This document shows positions 36,326-44,812 of a stretch of DNA of 64,000 nucleotides, piece by piece (positions within the stretch are counted from its first letter, which is position 1; each line of letters begins with the position of its first letter). Origin of the DNA: Leptolyngbya sp. NIES-3755 (GTDB lineage Bacteria > Cyanobacteriota > Cyanobacteriia > Leptolyngbyales > Leptolyngbyaceae); NCBI GenBank assembly GCA_001548435.1, contig AP017308.1, forward strand, positions 567,030-631,029, written 5' to 3'. Made by a program: the position numbers and the translations under genes. The notes beneath the pieces were generated by a model that saw nothing but the letters and a program-made list of their open reading frames with translations, had not been told where the DNA came from and searched no databases.

Positions 36326-37162
36326 ATGTACGAAAAACTAAACCAATTAAAAGCGCTGTTTATCGAACTCGATCGAGCCTTGATTGCATATTCCGGTGGC
36401 ATCGATAGTACTTTAGTGGCGAAAGTTGCCTTTGACGTACTCGGAAATCGTGCGCTGCCCGATGGCACACCTGCGGTGCTCGCAGTTACGGCAGAATCGC
36501 CTTCCCTCTTACCTGAAGACCTTGAAGACGCAAAAATTCAAGCCGCAGAAATCGGTATTCTCCATAAAGTTGTTCAAACTCACGAATTAGACAATCCCAA
36601 TTACGCCTCAAATCCCGTAAATCGCTGCTATTTCTGCAAAAGCGAGTTACACGATACCCTAAAACCTTTAGCTCAATCGTGGGGCTATCCGTATGTGATT
36701 GATGGCGTGAATGCAGATGACTTGCACGATTACCGTCCAGGGATTCAGGCAGCGAAAGAGCGCGGAGCACGATCGCCATTAGCGGAAGTGGGGATCACCA
36801 AAATGGAAGTTCGAGCGATCGCAAAATACTTAGGACTCCCTTACTGGGATAAACCTGCTCAGCCTTGTCTGAGTTCGCGGTTTCCGTATGGTGAAGAGAT
36901 TACGATCGCGAAACTTCAGCGAGTCGGACGGGCAGAAGTTTATTTGAGAAAACTAGGATGGCAGAATATTCGAGTACGATCAGAAGGTGACACTGCCCGG
37001 ATTGAAGTGCTGCCGGATCAGGTGAAGGAATTTGTCATACACACGGATTTGCCAAAACTAACGGAGGCATTTCAGTTATTTGGGTTTCTGTATGTCACCC
37101 TCGATCTGGAAGGGTATCGCAGCGGAAAACTCAATCAAGTGCTGCAATTCAAATCATTGTGA
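36326..37162 (+). CDS. larE: LarE-type ATP-dependent sacrificial sulfur transferase
   Basis: PP-loop pyrophosphatase of 278 residues. The N-terminal ATP site is AYSGGIDSTLVAKVA (SGGxDS) near 22-36. NRCYFCKSELH near 97-107 and PCLSSRFPYGEE near 173-184 hold the conserved Cys residues; the Cys in CLSSR corresponds to the sulfur donor (or, with CYFC, a Fe-S ligand site in the three-Cys class). LarE makes the nickel-pincer cofactor of lactate racemase with LarB and LarC. Neither partner is in this window, so either they lie elsewhere or this enzyme has another sulfur-transfer role. Confidence 0.9.
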   Translation: MYEKLNQLKALFIELDRALIAYSGGIDSTLVAKVAFDVLGNRALPDGTPAVLAVTAESPSLLPEDLEDAKIQAAEIGILHKVVQTHELDNPNYASNPVNRCYFCKSELHDTLKPLAQSWGYPYVIDGVNADDLHDYRPGIQAAKERGARSPLAEVGITKMEVRAIAKYLGLPYWDKPAQPCLSSRFPYGEEITIAKLQRVGRAEVYLRKLGWQNIRVRSEGDTARIEVLPDQVKEFVIHTDLPKLTEAFQLFGFLYVTLDLEGYRSGKLNQVLQFKSL

Positions 37163-37330
37163 TCCGTACAAGCCAGAGAGCGATTTACGCAACGGAGACA
37201 TCGTGTCAACGGTACGAGCTTGCGAATCAAAGTGAGGTAGGGGAAGAATTGCGGCAGAAATGCCTGTGATCGACAGCACTGCAAAGAGCCGAAATAGCAT
37301 TCGCCGCTTACAGCGATTGTGATACATCAT
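37154..37330 (-). CDS. putative small secreted protein
   Basis: A 58-codon frame read on the minus strand, starting with two ATG codons at 37330 and preceded by GGAG at seven bases. The N-terminus is basic (HNRCKRRM) and is followed by a hydrophobic core (LFRLFAVLSITGISAAILPL), the layout of a signal peptide or membrane anchor; the mature part would be about 25 residues. It ends inside the last codons of the convergent larE gene (nine-base overlap). No family is recognised. A coding role rests on ribosome site and signal-like start only. Confidence 0.45.
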   Translation of the reverse strand: MMYHNRCKRRMLFRLFAVLSITGISAAILPLPHFDSQARTVDTMSPLRKSLSGLYGSQ

Positions 37331-37436
37331 CAACTTGCTCCATTCGGTAGAGTTACATTTTTGCCTGTAAGTTTACCGCGAAGCATTTTGATAGATGTAT
37401 TCGTTTTTATCGATTTAAGAATTGAAAACTTCTGAG

Positions 37437-38282
37437 TTATTTTCTACCTCTGGACTGTCGCTTTTTAGCAAAAAGTCCACCCATTGCGATCGCGAATCCT
37501 GACCCCACGATCGTCATCGGCTCCGGAACTGAGGTGGCGGATGCTGCTGAGAGTCGAGTTGATCGACTGGTTGGAGTTGTAAACGGGATTGTAGTATTAG
37601 ACAGTGCCACCCGCGTGATTCGGACTGATCCACTTGCTGAGGTGGTATTGTCTCCAAGGAAAATAACGTTCGACAGGGTGTAAGGCGCAATTCCTTCGAT
37701 CGAATAATCTCTAAGATTTCCAGCTAATACAAGATTTCGATTGGCAAACAATCCATATCGGTTGTCTTTAATCGATAACTCATACCGCACAAGACTATTC
37801 GATGGATTAAATGAAGTGCCTTCTCCGCGAGTAAAGCGAGTTGCTCTAGTTGCGCCGTCATTTTGTGCCCAAATATGATCGCGCACTGTCGGATCATTTC
37901 TCCAAAATCCCAGTTCGATTCCACGTCGATCGGAACTTAGAGCAATGATACTAAACCCAGCACGATTCAACGAGGCGTGACTTTCAGACAGTAATTGCAA
38001 ATCAACGCTCAATGTATACCCTTGAGTCCGGTTGAGCGGTCTAAACAATGAGTATCCTGCTTGTAAAGTATTTGAGCTAGTTGTATTCAGTGTAGTACCG
38101 CCCCCAAAAATGTTCTCGATCGTTCCCTGTGGGGTTTTAGTCACCCAACCTTGAGTTTTGAAGGATGTATTTCTTGAGCCATCGTATAGTACTTGTGCGG
38201 ATACGGGAATTGTTGCGATGCCCTCAGCACCCGCAAGCGCGATCGTCAAACTGATTCCTGCAATCAAGCCTACTTTAAGCAT
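37437..38282 (-). CDS. PEP-CTERM sorting domain protein
   Basis: Exported protein of 281 residues. A signal peptide occupies about residues 1-31 (LIAGISLTIALAGAEGIATI). The middle is beta-rich with a possible lectin/jelly-roll fold (LQAGYSLFRPLNRTQGYTLS and GIELGFWRND). The end is a PEP-CTERM signal: SVPEPMTIVGSG, a hydrophobic helix and KKRQSRGRK. PEP-CTERM proteins are sorted by exosortase to the cell surface or matrix, typically in species making exopolysaccharide, which fits this window. No exosortase gene is here. Function of the body unknown. Confidence 0.85.
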   Translation of the reverse strand: MLKVGLIAGISLTIALAGAEGIATIPVSAQVLYDGSRNTSFKTQGWVTKTPQGTIENIFGGGTTLNTTSSNTLQAGYSLFRPLNRTQGYTLSVDLQLLSESHASLNRAGFSIIALSSDRRGIELGFWRNDPTVRDHIWAQNDGATRATRFTRGEGTSFNPSNSLVRYELSIKDNRYGLFANRNLVLAGNLRDYSIEGIAPYTLSNVIFLGDNTTSASGSVRITRVALSNTTIPFTTPTSRSTRLSAASATSVPEPMTIVGSGFAIAMGGLFAKKRQSRGRK

Positions 38283-38372
38283 TGTCGTTGTCCTCTAATT
38301 CCAAATGATTGTGGAATAGAAGCGCCCTGCTAGTAGCAAACTATACCTGAAATGAATGTCGATCGCTAGTGC

Positions 38373-39026
38373 TCAAAACACTAATTTACGACTATAAAAT
38401 GCCTCTGCAAATTTGCTTGGTGAGTTCGATTCAATCCCGCGCAGTCGTAGAATTGCCTCGAAGGTATCTTCAGTAAACCACTGTCGTTTCTTCTGTGTTT
38501 CAAACACTTCCATCAAGGTTTGAATCTTCCGTTGGCAAATCGTTTCGCTAATTGGCACATAGAAATTTGGATTGCCAATATCACCATCGTATTTCGGGAT
38601 CTCGTACTCTAAGACCAGATGATTTCGATAGCTATTCCAAGTCAAATCAGAAATCAGTCGATGGTCTTGGTGAGCATCCTGCTTGTAATGCGTCAGGATC
38701 AGATCCGGTGAAAATGCTTGGCTGAGTTCGTTAAAGTACTCTTTGATTTCAGCACCCACAAACGGAAAGAAACTATTGCGGAAGTTTTTCACCACAATGT
38801 TTTCCACTTTTGCGCCTGCTAGAAATCGATCGGCACTCTCGAATGCTTCTTTCGATCGAACTTCACTAGAGCTAAACACAACCCAGTAAAAGACCGCATT
38901 CGGATACTCTTCAATCAGTCGCAGAATCGTTCCACCACAACCGATTTCAATATCATCACAATGAGCACCGAGACACAGAATTTTGTACTCTGCATCTTTT
39001 CCTCGATCGAACATCAACTTCAGCAT
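38373..39026 (-). CDS. PIG-L family deacetylase
   Basis: Zinc-dependent LmbE/PIG-L enzyme of 217 residues. The metal site is AHCDDIEIGCGG (A-H-x-D-D) near 21-32 and HYKQDAHQDHR near 113-123 gives further His ligands. The family removes acetyl groups from GlcNAc-like sugars in lipids, mycothiol and antibiotics. It is the last gene of a seven-gene minus-strand operon and starts 15 bases after the cytidylyltransferase stop. A likely role is deacetylation of an N-acetylated sugar made by the operon. Confidence 0.9.
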   Translation of the reverse strand: MLKLMFDRGKDAEYKILCLGAHCDDIEIGCGGTILRLIEEYPNAVFYWVVFSSSEVRSKEAFESADRFLAGAKVENIVVKNFRNSFFPFVGAEIKEYFNELSQAFSPDLILTHYKQDAHQDHRLISDLTWNSYRNHLVLEYEIPKYDGDIGNPNFYVPISETICQRKIQTLMEVFETQKKRQWFTEDTFEAILRLRGIESNSPSKFAEAFYSRKLVF

Positions 39027-39041
39027 TTTCTACCTTTTTAT

Positions 39042-39830
39042 CTAGAGCGTTTTACGAGTCTTCCAAACTTCCCAAGGTGGATTCCCTTGAGAGTACAAAT
39101 CATCAAGGTTCTGCTTGTCGCGGAAGGTATCCATACAAGTCCAGAAGCCATCATAGTTGTAGGAAACCAATTGCTCTTTCTCGATCAATCGTTGGAATGG
39201 CTCCAGCACCAATTCTTCACCTGCCTCCATGTATCTGAAAATCTCAGTTTTGAGCGCGAAGAATCCACCGTTAATTCTCAAATCTGCATTGTTCACATGT
39301 TCAATGCTTTTCACCAGTCCATCTTCTTGTGAAGACACCACATGGAACGTTTGAGTCGGTTTCACAGACAAGAAGCTTGCAATTTTGTCATGCCGCATAA
39401 AGTGATTGATGAAATCATCCAAGGGCAAATTGCTCAAACCATCACTGTAGTTCGCCAGGAACATCTCTTCGCCTTCGAGGTACTTCTCGACTGCTTTCAG
39501 GCGTTGTCCAATGTTAGAGTACAATCCCGTATCGACAAAGGTGATTCGCCAATCGTGAATGTCACTGCCAATCATTTGTACCTGCTTTCCACCAGCCGAC
39601 AGTACAAAATCATTGGAAAGACATTCGTTGTAGTTCAAAAAGTACTCTTTGATGTAATCCGCTTTGTAACCCAGACAGAGAATAAAGTCTTTGTGACCAT
39701 AGTAGGCGTAGTACTTCATCAAGTGCCAGAGAATGGGACGATACCCGATGTTGACCATTGGTTTCGGAATCTTTTCCGAATAGTCTCTCAGTCGGGTGCC
39801 TAGACCGCCACAAAACAATACAACTTTCAT
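39042..39830 (-). CDS. glucose-1-phosphate cytidylyltransferase-like nucleotidyltransferase
   Basis: Nucleotidyltransferase of 262 residues, RfbF-like. The N-terminus FCGGLGTRLRDYSEKIPKPM is the nucleotide-binding signature; then GYRPILWHLMKYY, and the metal-binding NYSDGLSNLPLDDF near 127-140. The arrangement and length fit RfbF, which makes CDP-glucose, more than RmlA. It would activate the sugar built by this operon. No CDP-glucose 4,6-dehydratase (RfbG) is recognised nearby; the SDR at 43565 is closer to UDP-glucuronate decarboxylases. The precise nucleotide is inferred. Confidence 0.85.
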   Translation of the reverse strand: MKVVLFCGGLGTRLRDYSEKIPKPMVNIGYRPILWHLMKYYAYYGHKDFILCLGYKADYIKEYFLNYNECLSNDFVLSAGGKQVQMIGSDIHDWRITFVDTGLYSNIGQRLKAVEKYLEGEEMFLANYSDGLSNLPLDDFINHFMRHDKIASFLSVKPTQTFHVVSSQEDGLVKSIEHVNNADLRINGGFFALKTEIFRYMEAGEELVLEPFQRLIEKEQLVSYNYDGFWTCMDTFRDKQNLDDLYSQGNPPWEVWKTRKTL

Positions 39831-39905
39831 GCAGATATCCCTCTCAATGAATTGCTCTTAGACTTCCCTTAGTTTCCTGGGTAATGTTCGCTGCTTGTTG
39901 TAGCT

Positions 39906-41225
39906 TCACAAATCGATCGCTTCTTTCAGCAAATCTGTGTCGATCAATGCTTCTGCAACTCGCCTAATCGCATCAAATTCAAACCCCGATCGCTCTGCAA
40001 TGTCTAACAATGAATGCTGTCCATCAGATAAATTCAATGTCCACAACAGTGCAAGTTCATTCAATCCGGTTCCAGATGTTCCTCCAATTGATCGATAAAG
40101 TCCTCGTCGTCCCAATTGCGGTTCACACTTCGGATTTTGATTGATGTAGGTTCGGTTATGTTCTAACACTGACAATACATTTAAGCACTTTAAAAATGAA
40201 TCAGTGAGAGGTTCAGGTTGAATGAAATCTAGATTATCGGCTGAAGTGTGATATTCAGAAAACTTACTGTTTGGCGATCGCATAAAGCACCCCACAGGTA
40301 AGTTAAATCCAGGTGAACAAAACTGTCGCTCATCGTAGCCATACGGGAAGAAATCAATGATGTTATAGTCTTGCTCCGAATGTTTTAGAATATGACTAAC
40401 GGCACGATCGATTTCTGCATCTCCTCGCCGACTTTTCTTGTATGTGGACTTTCCAGGATCACCCAAGCAGCTTAGCACTAAACCATGCTTGATTCGATGT
40501 ACTTGATCCTCATTTTGACTGAGCCAGGTAATTGATCCGATCGTCGCTGGAATAAAGATAAAGCGGTAGGAATAGCGATGAGCAATCTCGCTTAATAGTT
40601 TAGCTAAATGAACTGCGATCGCAATTCCCGACAAGTTATCATTCGCCAAAGAAGGATGGCAAGCATGACAAGAAATCAGCACTTCATCTTCAATCTCACC
40701 AGGCAAGTAATACTCACCGTAAGTTAAATATCCAGGTTCTAAGCTCGAATCGATGCAAACTTCGTACTGATCCTCTGGCAGTTCTAGTAGCTGCTTGTGA
40801 GTCAGGCAGAATCCCCAAGTGTCTTTGTAGTAAGACGTGCGATAGGGAATCCAATCGGGATGCTCTGGCAAGCTGAATAGATGCGGTTTCAACTCCTCCA
40901 GCGACATCGTTTCATGTACTGGAATGCTGTAATTGACGACGTGAAGATTGTGCTTCTGGAAATCGATGACTCGATCGCCGTTTGAGTTCTTCACATACGC
41001 ATCCCGAATGTTCCACTCACGCGGCACTATCCAGTCAAACACCTGTGTCCCTGTCGGCACTTCAAAGCGTTTCAACGGGATAAAGCGCTCGATCTGACGC
41101 AGCGTTTCCCGAAATCCATCGCCTGTGATACTGCGACAAATCGGATAAAGTTCAGAAGCAAAACGGTGAAGATCTTTACCGATCGCTTCAGGGACTAGAA
41201 CTGTCTTGAGATCAGTAATGTTCAT
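39906..41225 (-). CDS. DUF4910 (M28-like) peptidase-fold protein with C-terminal winged helix
   Basis: Protein of 439 residues. The N-terminal part (FASELYPICRSITGDGFRE) is DUF2172-like; the middle has an M28 aminopeptidase fold with HACHPSLANDNLSG near 187-200, supplying His and Asp for metal, and YHTSADNLDFI near 319. The C-terminal 70 residues (LALLWTLNLSDGQHSLLDIA onward) form a winged helix. Proteins of this kind recur in polysaccharide operons where a peptidase is unexpected; the true reaction, perhaps hydrolysis of an amide on a sugar or peptide, is unknown. The oxygenase gene stops five bases upstream of its start. Confidence 0.85.
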   Translation of the reverse strand: MNITDLKTVLVPEAIGKDLHRFASELYPICRSITGDGFRETLRQIERFIPLKRFEVPTGTQVFDWIVPREWNIRDAYVKNSNGDRVIDFQKHNLHVVNYSIPVHETMSLEELKPHLFSLPEHPDWIPYRTSYYKDTWGFCLTHKQLLELPEDQYEVCIDSSLEPGYLTYGEYYLPGEIEDEVLISCHACHPSLANDNLSGIAIAVHLAKLLSEIAHRYSYRFIFIPATIGSITWLSQNEDQVHRIKHGLVLSCLGDPGKSTYKKSRRGDAEIDRAVSHILKHSEQDYNIIDFFPYGYDERQFCSPGFNLPVGCFMRSPNSKFSEYHTSADNLDFIQPEPLTDSFLKCLNVLSVLEHNRTYINQNPKCEPQLGRRGLYRSIGGTSGTGLNELALLWTLNLSDGQHSLLDIAERSGFEFDAIRRVAEALIDTDLLKEAIDL

Positions 41226-41230
41226 TGTTC

Positions 41231-42163
41231 CTAATGGGACAGCAGAGCAGTAGGCGGTTGAAACACTAATTCACCTTCAGGCGGCGGCGTATCTTCGTAG
41301 AGTGCGACAACTTCTTCGGGTAATCGAGCTAAATCACTCGCTCTCATGAAGTCTCGTAATGCAGTGCCAGTCGAAGCATTATCTACATTCGGCGCACCTT
41401 TCTTGGCAATCAAATCATCAAGATGCACTGTTCTGAAATCGATACTAAAGCGAGTCCGTCCAGACGTATTGGGAACGGTCGAGTGCATCTGTGCACCAGA
41501 GAACAACATCACGCCACCCACTTCGCAGACCAATCGAACTTGGGGATCAATCTCAACAGGTTCTTCTGCACGAGGTTGGAAGCGCGTATCTTTTTTGATG
41601 TGCTGTGCAGCAGTCTTACGCCCTGTATTGTTGTATTCGTAATAGTTAAAGCCACTCGAACTATTCTTAACTCCCTGGCTCCAATATTTCGGATGGAATG
41701 CCATCGAGCTTTCTGACTCGAACTCATACACCGGAAGCCACCAATTTACCTGGCTAGGAGGTGCACAGTACCAAGTATCTCGATGCGGATGAAACGGATA
41801 ACCCACTCCTGCGGTGAGATAAGCGTGGCTTGTGATGATCTTCAGGCGTGGAACATCAAAATAGGTTTTTTCTAAGTCGTAGCCGTATTCTTCCAGAATC
41901 TTTTGAATCAGTTGCTTTGACTTAGGATGATGAATAAAGCCGGGTTTTAGTGGAGCCGCGATCGCAACAAATTCTTCAACACTCAATTCATGCTGCGCCA
42001 TTGTCGGATCGAGCGGTGAAAATGCAGCTTCAATCATTTCACGAGCATGTTCACACAGCGCCAACATACTCGGACGGGGCGAAAATACGAAAAGCTGACC
42101 GTCGTAGATTCGTTCGCGTCTCAATTCGTCGCTAACCGGGGAATCAAAGAAAACAGTGTGCAT
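41231..42163 (-). CDS. Fe(II)/2-oxoglutarate dioxygenase (phytanoyl-CoA hydroxylase-like)
   Basis: Oxygenase of 310 residues. The facial triad is visible: H-x-D in FHPHRDTWYCAP near 123-130 and distal His in SGAQMHSTVPN near 223; the 2-oxoglutarate-binding Arg is in SGRTRFSIDFR near 236. Such enzymes hydroxylate or oxidise small molecules or sugars. It sits between the sugar dehydrogenase and the DUF4910 gene in the operon, so a sugar or sugar-linked substrate is inferred. I do not know a standard nucleotide-sugar pathway that needs it. Confidence 0.8.
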   Translation of the reverse strand: MHTVFFDSPVSDELRRERIYDGQLFVFSPRPSMLALCEHAREMIEAAFSPLDPTMAQHELSVEEFVAIAAPLKPGFIHHPKSKQLIQKILEEYGYDLEKTYFDVPRLKIITSHAYLTAGVGYPFHPHRDTWYCAPPSQVNWWLPVYEFESESSMAFHPKYWSQGVKNSSSGFNYYEYNNTGRKTAAQHIKKDTRFQPRAEEPVEIDPQVRLVCEVGGVMLFSGAQMHSTVPNTSGRTRFSIDFRTVHLDDLIAKKGAPNVDNASTGTALRDFMRASDLARLPEEVVALYEDTPPPEGELVFQPPTALLSH

Positions 42164-42226
42164 AGAGCTTCCTTAGCTAAAAAGGGACAATCATCGACCA
42201 AGCAATCTGCTCGATCGATGTCCTGC

Positions 42227-43564
42227 TTAAAGTCCAATGCCTTCGTAACGCTCGATCGAATGCTTATCCAACAATCGACGACCATCTACGAAAACAGGTT
42301 GGGGATTGAGTTGAGCTATCAGTTCAGGAACAGCGCGAAACTCGTCCCAGCGGGTAACAAGGACGATCGCATCAACGCCCTCGATCGCGCCCTGTAAGCT
42401 GTCGCAGAGTTCTACCTCATCGGGATTGAGTAGCTTTGCTGCTTCTGAGTTCGCAACCGGATCGTAGGCTTTGAGTGTTGCATTCTGCGCCTTCAATGCC
42501 TTAATCAAAGGAATCGCTGGCGTTTCACGCATGTCATTTGTGTTGGGTCTAAAAGAAAGTCCCAAGATTGCAACTTTCACGCCATCTAGTGACGGAAAAT
42601 GCTTGTTCAACCGAGCAATCACTTGCTGGGGTTGAGATTGATTAACTTTGATCACCGCGTCTAACAAGGGCATCTGGCTCTGATGTTTCTCACCATGAGC
42701 AATCAAAGCTTTCACGTCTTTGGGTAGGCAGCTTCCACCAAATCCGCAACCAGCGGCGAGGAAGCTTGTAATCGGGGGAACAATTCGCTCCCCATTCGGT
42801 AGCACAGTCGTCAAATAACGGCTGTTGTGTACACCCTTCATCACTTCTACGATGTCGGTATTGCCGATCGCAGAACAGAGATTGCCAATCTCATTCGAGA
42901 AGGAAATCAGCAATGCTAACAATGAATTTGAGGTGTACTTGATCATCTCAGCGGTTGAGTTGTTCGTTCTGAGTCGATCGACTCCCTCAAATCCGGTATA
43001 GAGCGCGTCTAACTGATCGATGCTGCGATCGTCAATGCCGCCCAGCACAATGCGATCGGGATACATAAAATCGTCGATCGCTTCTCCTTCGGTGAGAAAT
43101 TCCGGGTTCATTCCCACACCAAAGTCAACGCCTGCTTTTTTGCCGGAAGCAGTTTCGAGAATCGGTAGTACAACCTGATCTGTCGTTCCAGGAACCACAG
43201 TACTTTTCACAACTACCAAATGGTAAGTTGATTTCTCTTTAAGAGCTTCACCAATCTGTTGAGCAACTTGTTTGACGAAAGTTAAATCAACTTCCTTTCC
43301 ATCAAACGGCGTTCCAACTGCAATCAAAGAAAGCTCAGTATCTAGAATCGCTTGACGAAAATCCGTAGTAGCTTTTAGACCAGAATGAATGTTGCGCTCT
43401 AGTAGCTCGTTCAATCCAGGTTCATAAAAAGGAGAAATGCCTTGATTGATCTTATCAACCTTCGATTGATCCACATCAACGCAGACGACTTCATGTCCTT
43501 TCTCAGCAAAGCAAACTCCAGACACTAAGCCGACATAGCCTGTTCCAATAATCGAAACTCGCAT
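42227..43564 (-). CDS. UDP-glucose/GDP-mannose dehydrogenase family (UGD type)
   Basis: Dehydrogenase of 445 residues that oxidises a nucleotide-sugar C6 hydroxyl to a carboxylate in two steps. N-terminal Rossmann motif GTGYVGLVSGVCFAEKG at 8-24; catalytic Cys in AGCGFGGSCLPKDVKA near 270-285; C-terminal UDP-binding domain with LGLSFRPNTNDMRETPAI. Length and motifs fit UDP-glucose 6-dehydrogenase, which would give UDP-glucuronate. The following UXS-like SDR could decarboxylate that product. The SDR stop is immediately before its ATG, so the two are tightly coupled. Confidence 0.9.
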   Translation of the reverse strand: MRVSIIGTGYVGLVSGVCFAEKGHEVVCVDVDQSKVDKINQGISPFYEPGLNELLERNIHSGLKATTDFRQAILDTELSLIAVGTPFDGKEVDLTFVKQVAQQIGEALKEKSTYHLVVVKSTVVPGTTDQVVLPILETASGKKAGVDFGVGMNPEFLTEGEAIDDFMYPDRIVLGGIDDRSIDQLDALYTGFEGVDRLRTNNSTAEMIKYTSNSLLALLISFSNEIGNLCSAIGNTDIVEVMKGVHNSRYLTTVLPNGERIVPPITSFLAAGCGFGGSCLPKDVKALIAHGEKHQSQMPLLDAVIKVNQSQPQQVIARLNKHFPSLDGVKVAILGLSFRPNTNDMRETPAIPLIKALKAQNATLKAYDPVANSEAAKLLNPDEVELCDSLQGAIEGVDAIVLVTRWDEFRAVPELIAQLNPQPVFVDGRRLLDKHSIERYEGIGL

Positions 43565-44746
43565 TTAGGCATCCTCCGCTTCTTGGTTGTCTTGATACCA
43601 AATCAGCGATCGACGAAGCCCTTCCTCGATCGAGATCGTCGGATTGTAGCCCAGATGTGTTCTCGCTTTTTCAATCACCGGACAGCGACGATTCGGATTG
43701 TCAACAAGGTAATCTTTATCTTCGCTGACTTTGCGAACGACTCTGCCTGTGTATCCGAATAGATCTTTTGAGATGGAAACCACTCGCTCTGCTAGTTCTG
43801 CAACTGAGATTTCTGGTGTCTCGATCCCAATGTTGTAAGCTTCACCTGGATGACCTTTGACCAGTACTTTGTAGTATCCCGTGATCGAATCGGCTGAATA
43901 GCAGAATGTTCGCTTCGGTGAGCCATCAGATAGCATCGTAATGTCACGATCGCTGAATACATCACGAGCAAAATCGGGGAGCAAACGTCGATCGGTGATT
44001 TTCAAACCAGGTCCATAGTTATTAAACGGACGAGCAGATTTGATCGGTAAACCATATTGCTGGGCGAAGTTCACACAGAGCGTTTCACCATAGCGCTTTG
44101 CTTCGTCATAACAGGCACGAGGACCAGTACAGGAAACATTGCCGCGATAGTCTTCGGGTGTAGGAATGTTCTCTGGAGTCGGATCACCGTAGATTTCACT
44201 GCTAGAGAAGAAGAGAAATCCACCGACTTCTTTTCCTTGGTCTCGCTGGTTTTTGAAGTATTCCAGCAAGTTCCGCAGTCCGTTGACATTGGCATCCATT
44301 GTGCCGATCGGATCTTTGCGATAGAACGTCGGAGAAGCGATCGAGGCTGCATGAATGATGTACTGAAAGTCGCCCATGTCCGCTGGCAACGGCTGCGTCA
44401 TGTCATGTTTCAACAGCGTCAAAGTCGGATCATCTTTCAGATCTGTCAACCAGGTTGGAACACCCCGCGAATAGTTATCGTAAACGGTAAGGCGAATTTG
44501 TTGAGGTGCGTCTTTCTTCTGATTCCAATGCAGAACAGCTTTCACAAAGTAGTAGCCTAGAAAGCCTGCACCACCTGTGATTAGCAAATTCTTGCCTGCC
44601 ATCGTGCCAAACTCTTCAGCAAGATTGCCACAGATGTAGTCCAAATCTTCAGCAATAATATCTTTTGCGCGTTGTTGGGTCTTGGTTTGATTCGTCATTA
44701 AACTCTCATCGTTGAGGCTCACGCCTACACTACTCATTGCACTCAT
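43565..44746 (-). CDS. UDP-glucuronate decarboxylase-like SDR
   Basis: Extended SDR of 393 residues with the motif ITGGAGFLGYYFVKAV near 56-71, FFSSSEIYGDP near 177, and the catalytic Tyr-Lys in CYDEAKRYGE near 211-220. The RPFNNYGPGL and RTFCYSADSITGYY segments resemble UXS/RmlB-type enzymes. With the UGD-like enzyme it could make UDP-xylose or a 4-keto-pentose, though a CDP-sugar substrate is equally possible given the cytidylyltransferase. The first 45 residues precede the Rossmann fold as a helical extension; an alternative start is Met17 (44698). Confidence 0.8.
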   Translation of the reverse strand: MSAMSSVGVSLNDESLMTNQTKTQQRAKDIIAEDLDYICGNLAEEFGTMAGKNLLITGGAGFLGYYFVKAVLHWNQKKDAPQQIRLTVYDNYSRGVPTWLTDLKDDPTLTLLKHDMTQPLPADMGDFQYIIHAASIASPTFYRKDPIGTMDANVNGLRNLLEYFKNQRDQGKEVGGFLFFSSSEIYGDPTPENIPTPEDYRGNVSCTGPRACYDEAKRYGETLCVNFAQQYGLPIKSARPFNNYGPGLKITDRRLLPDFARDVFSDRDITMLSDGSPKRTFCYSADSITGYYKVLVKGHPGEAYNIGIETPEISVAELAERVVSISKDLFGYTGRVVRKVSEDKDYLVDNPNRRCPVIEKARTHLGYNPTISIEEGLRRSLIWYQDNQEAEDA

Positions 44747-44812
44747 AGATTCGTTTCCACAACATCAAGATCAAAGCTCATCATCAAGAACACAAGACTG
44801 GCAACACACGCA

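Noticed and set aside
39342-39803. 153-codon plus-strand frame
   Set aside because: Antisense shadow of the cytidylyltransferase gene.
44057-44560. 167-codon plus-strand frame
   Set aside because: Entirely antisense to the UXS-like SDR, which has clear motifs; composition is that of a shadow frame.
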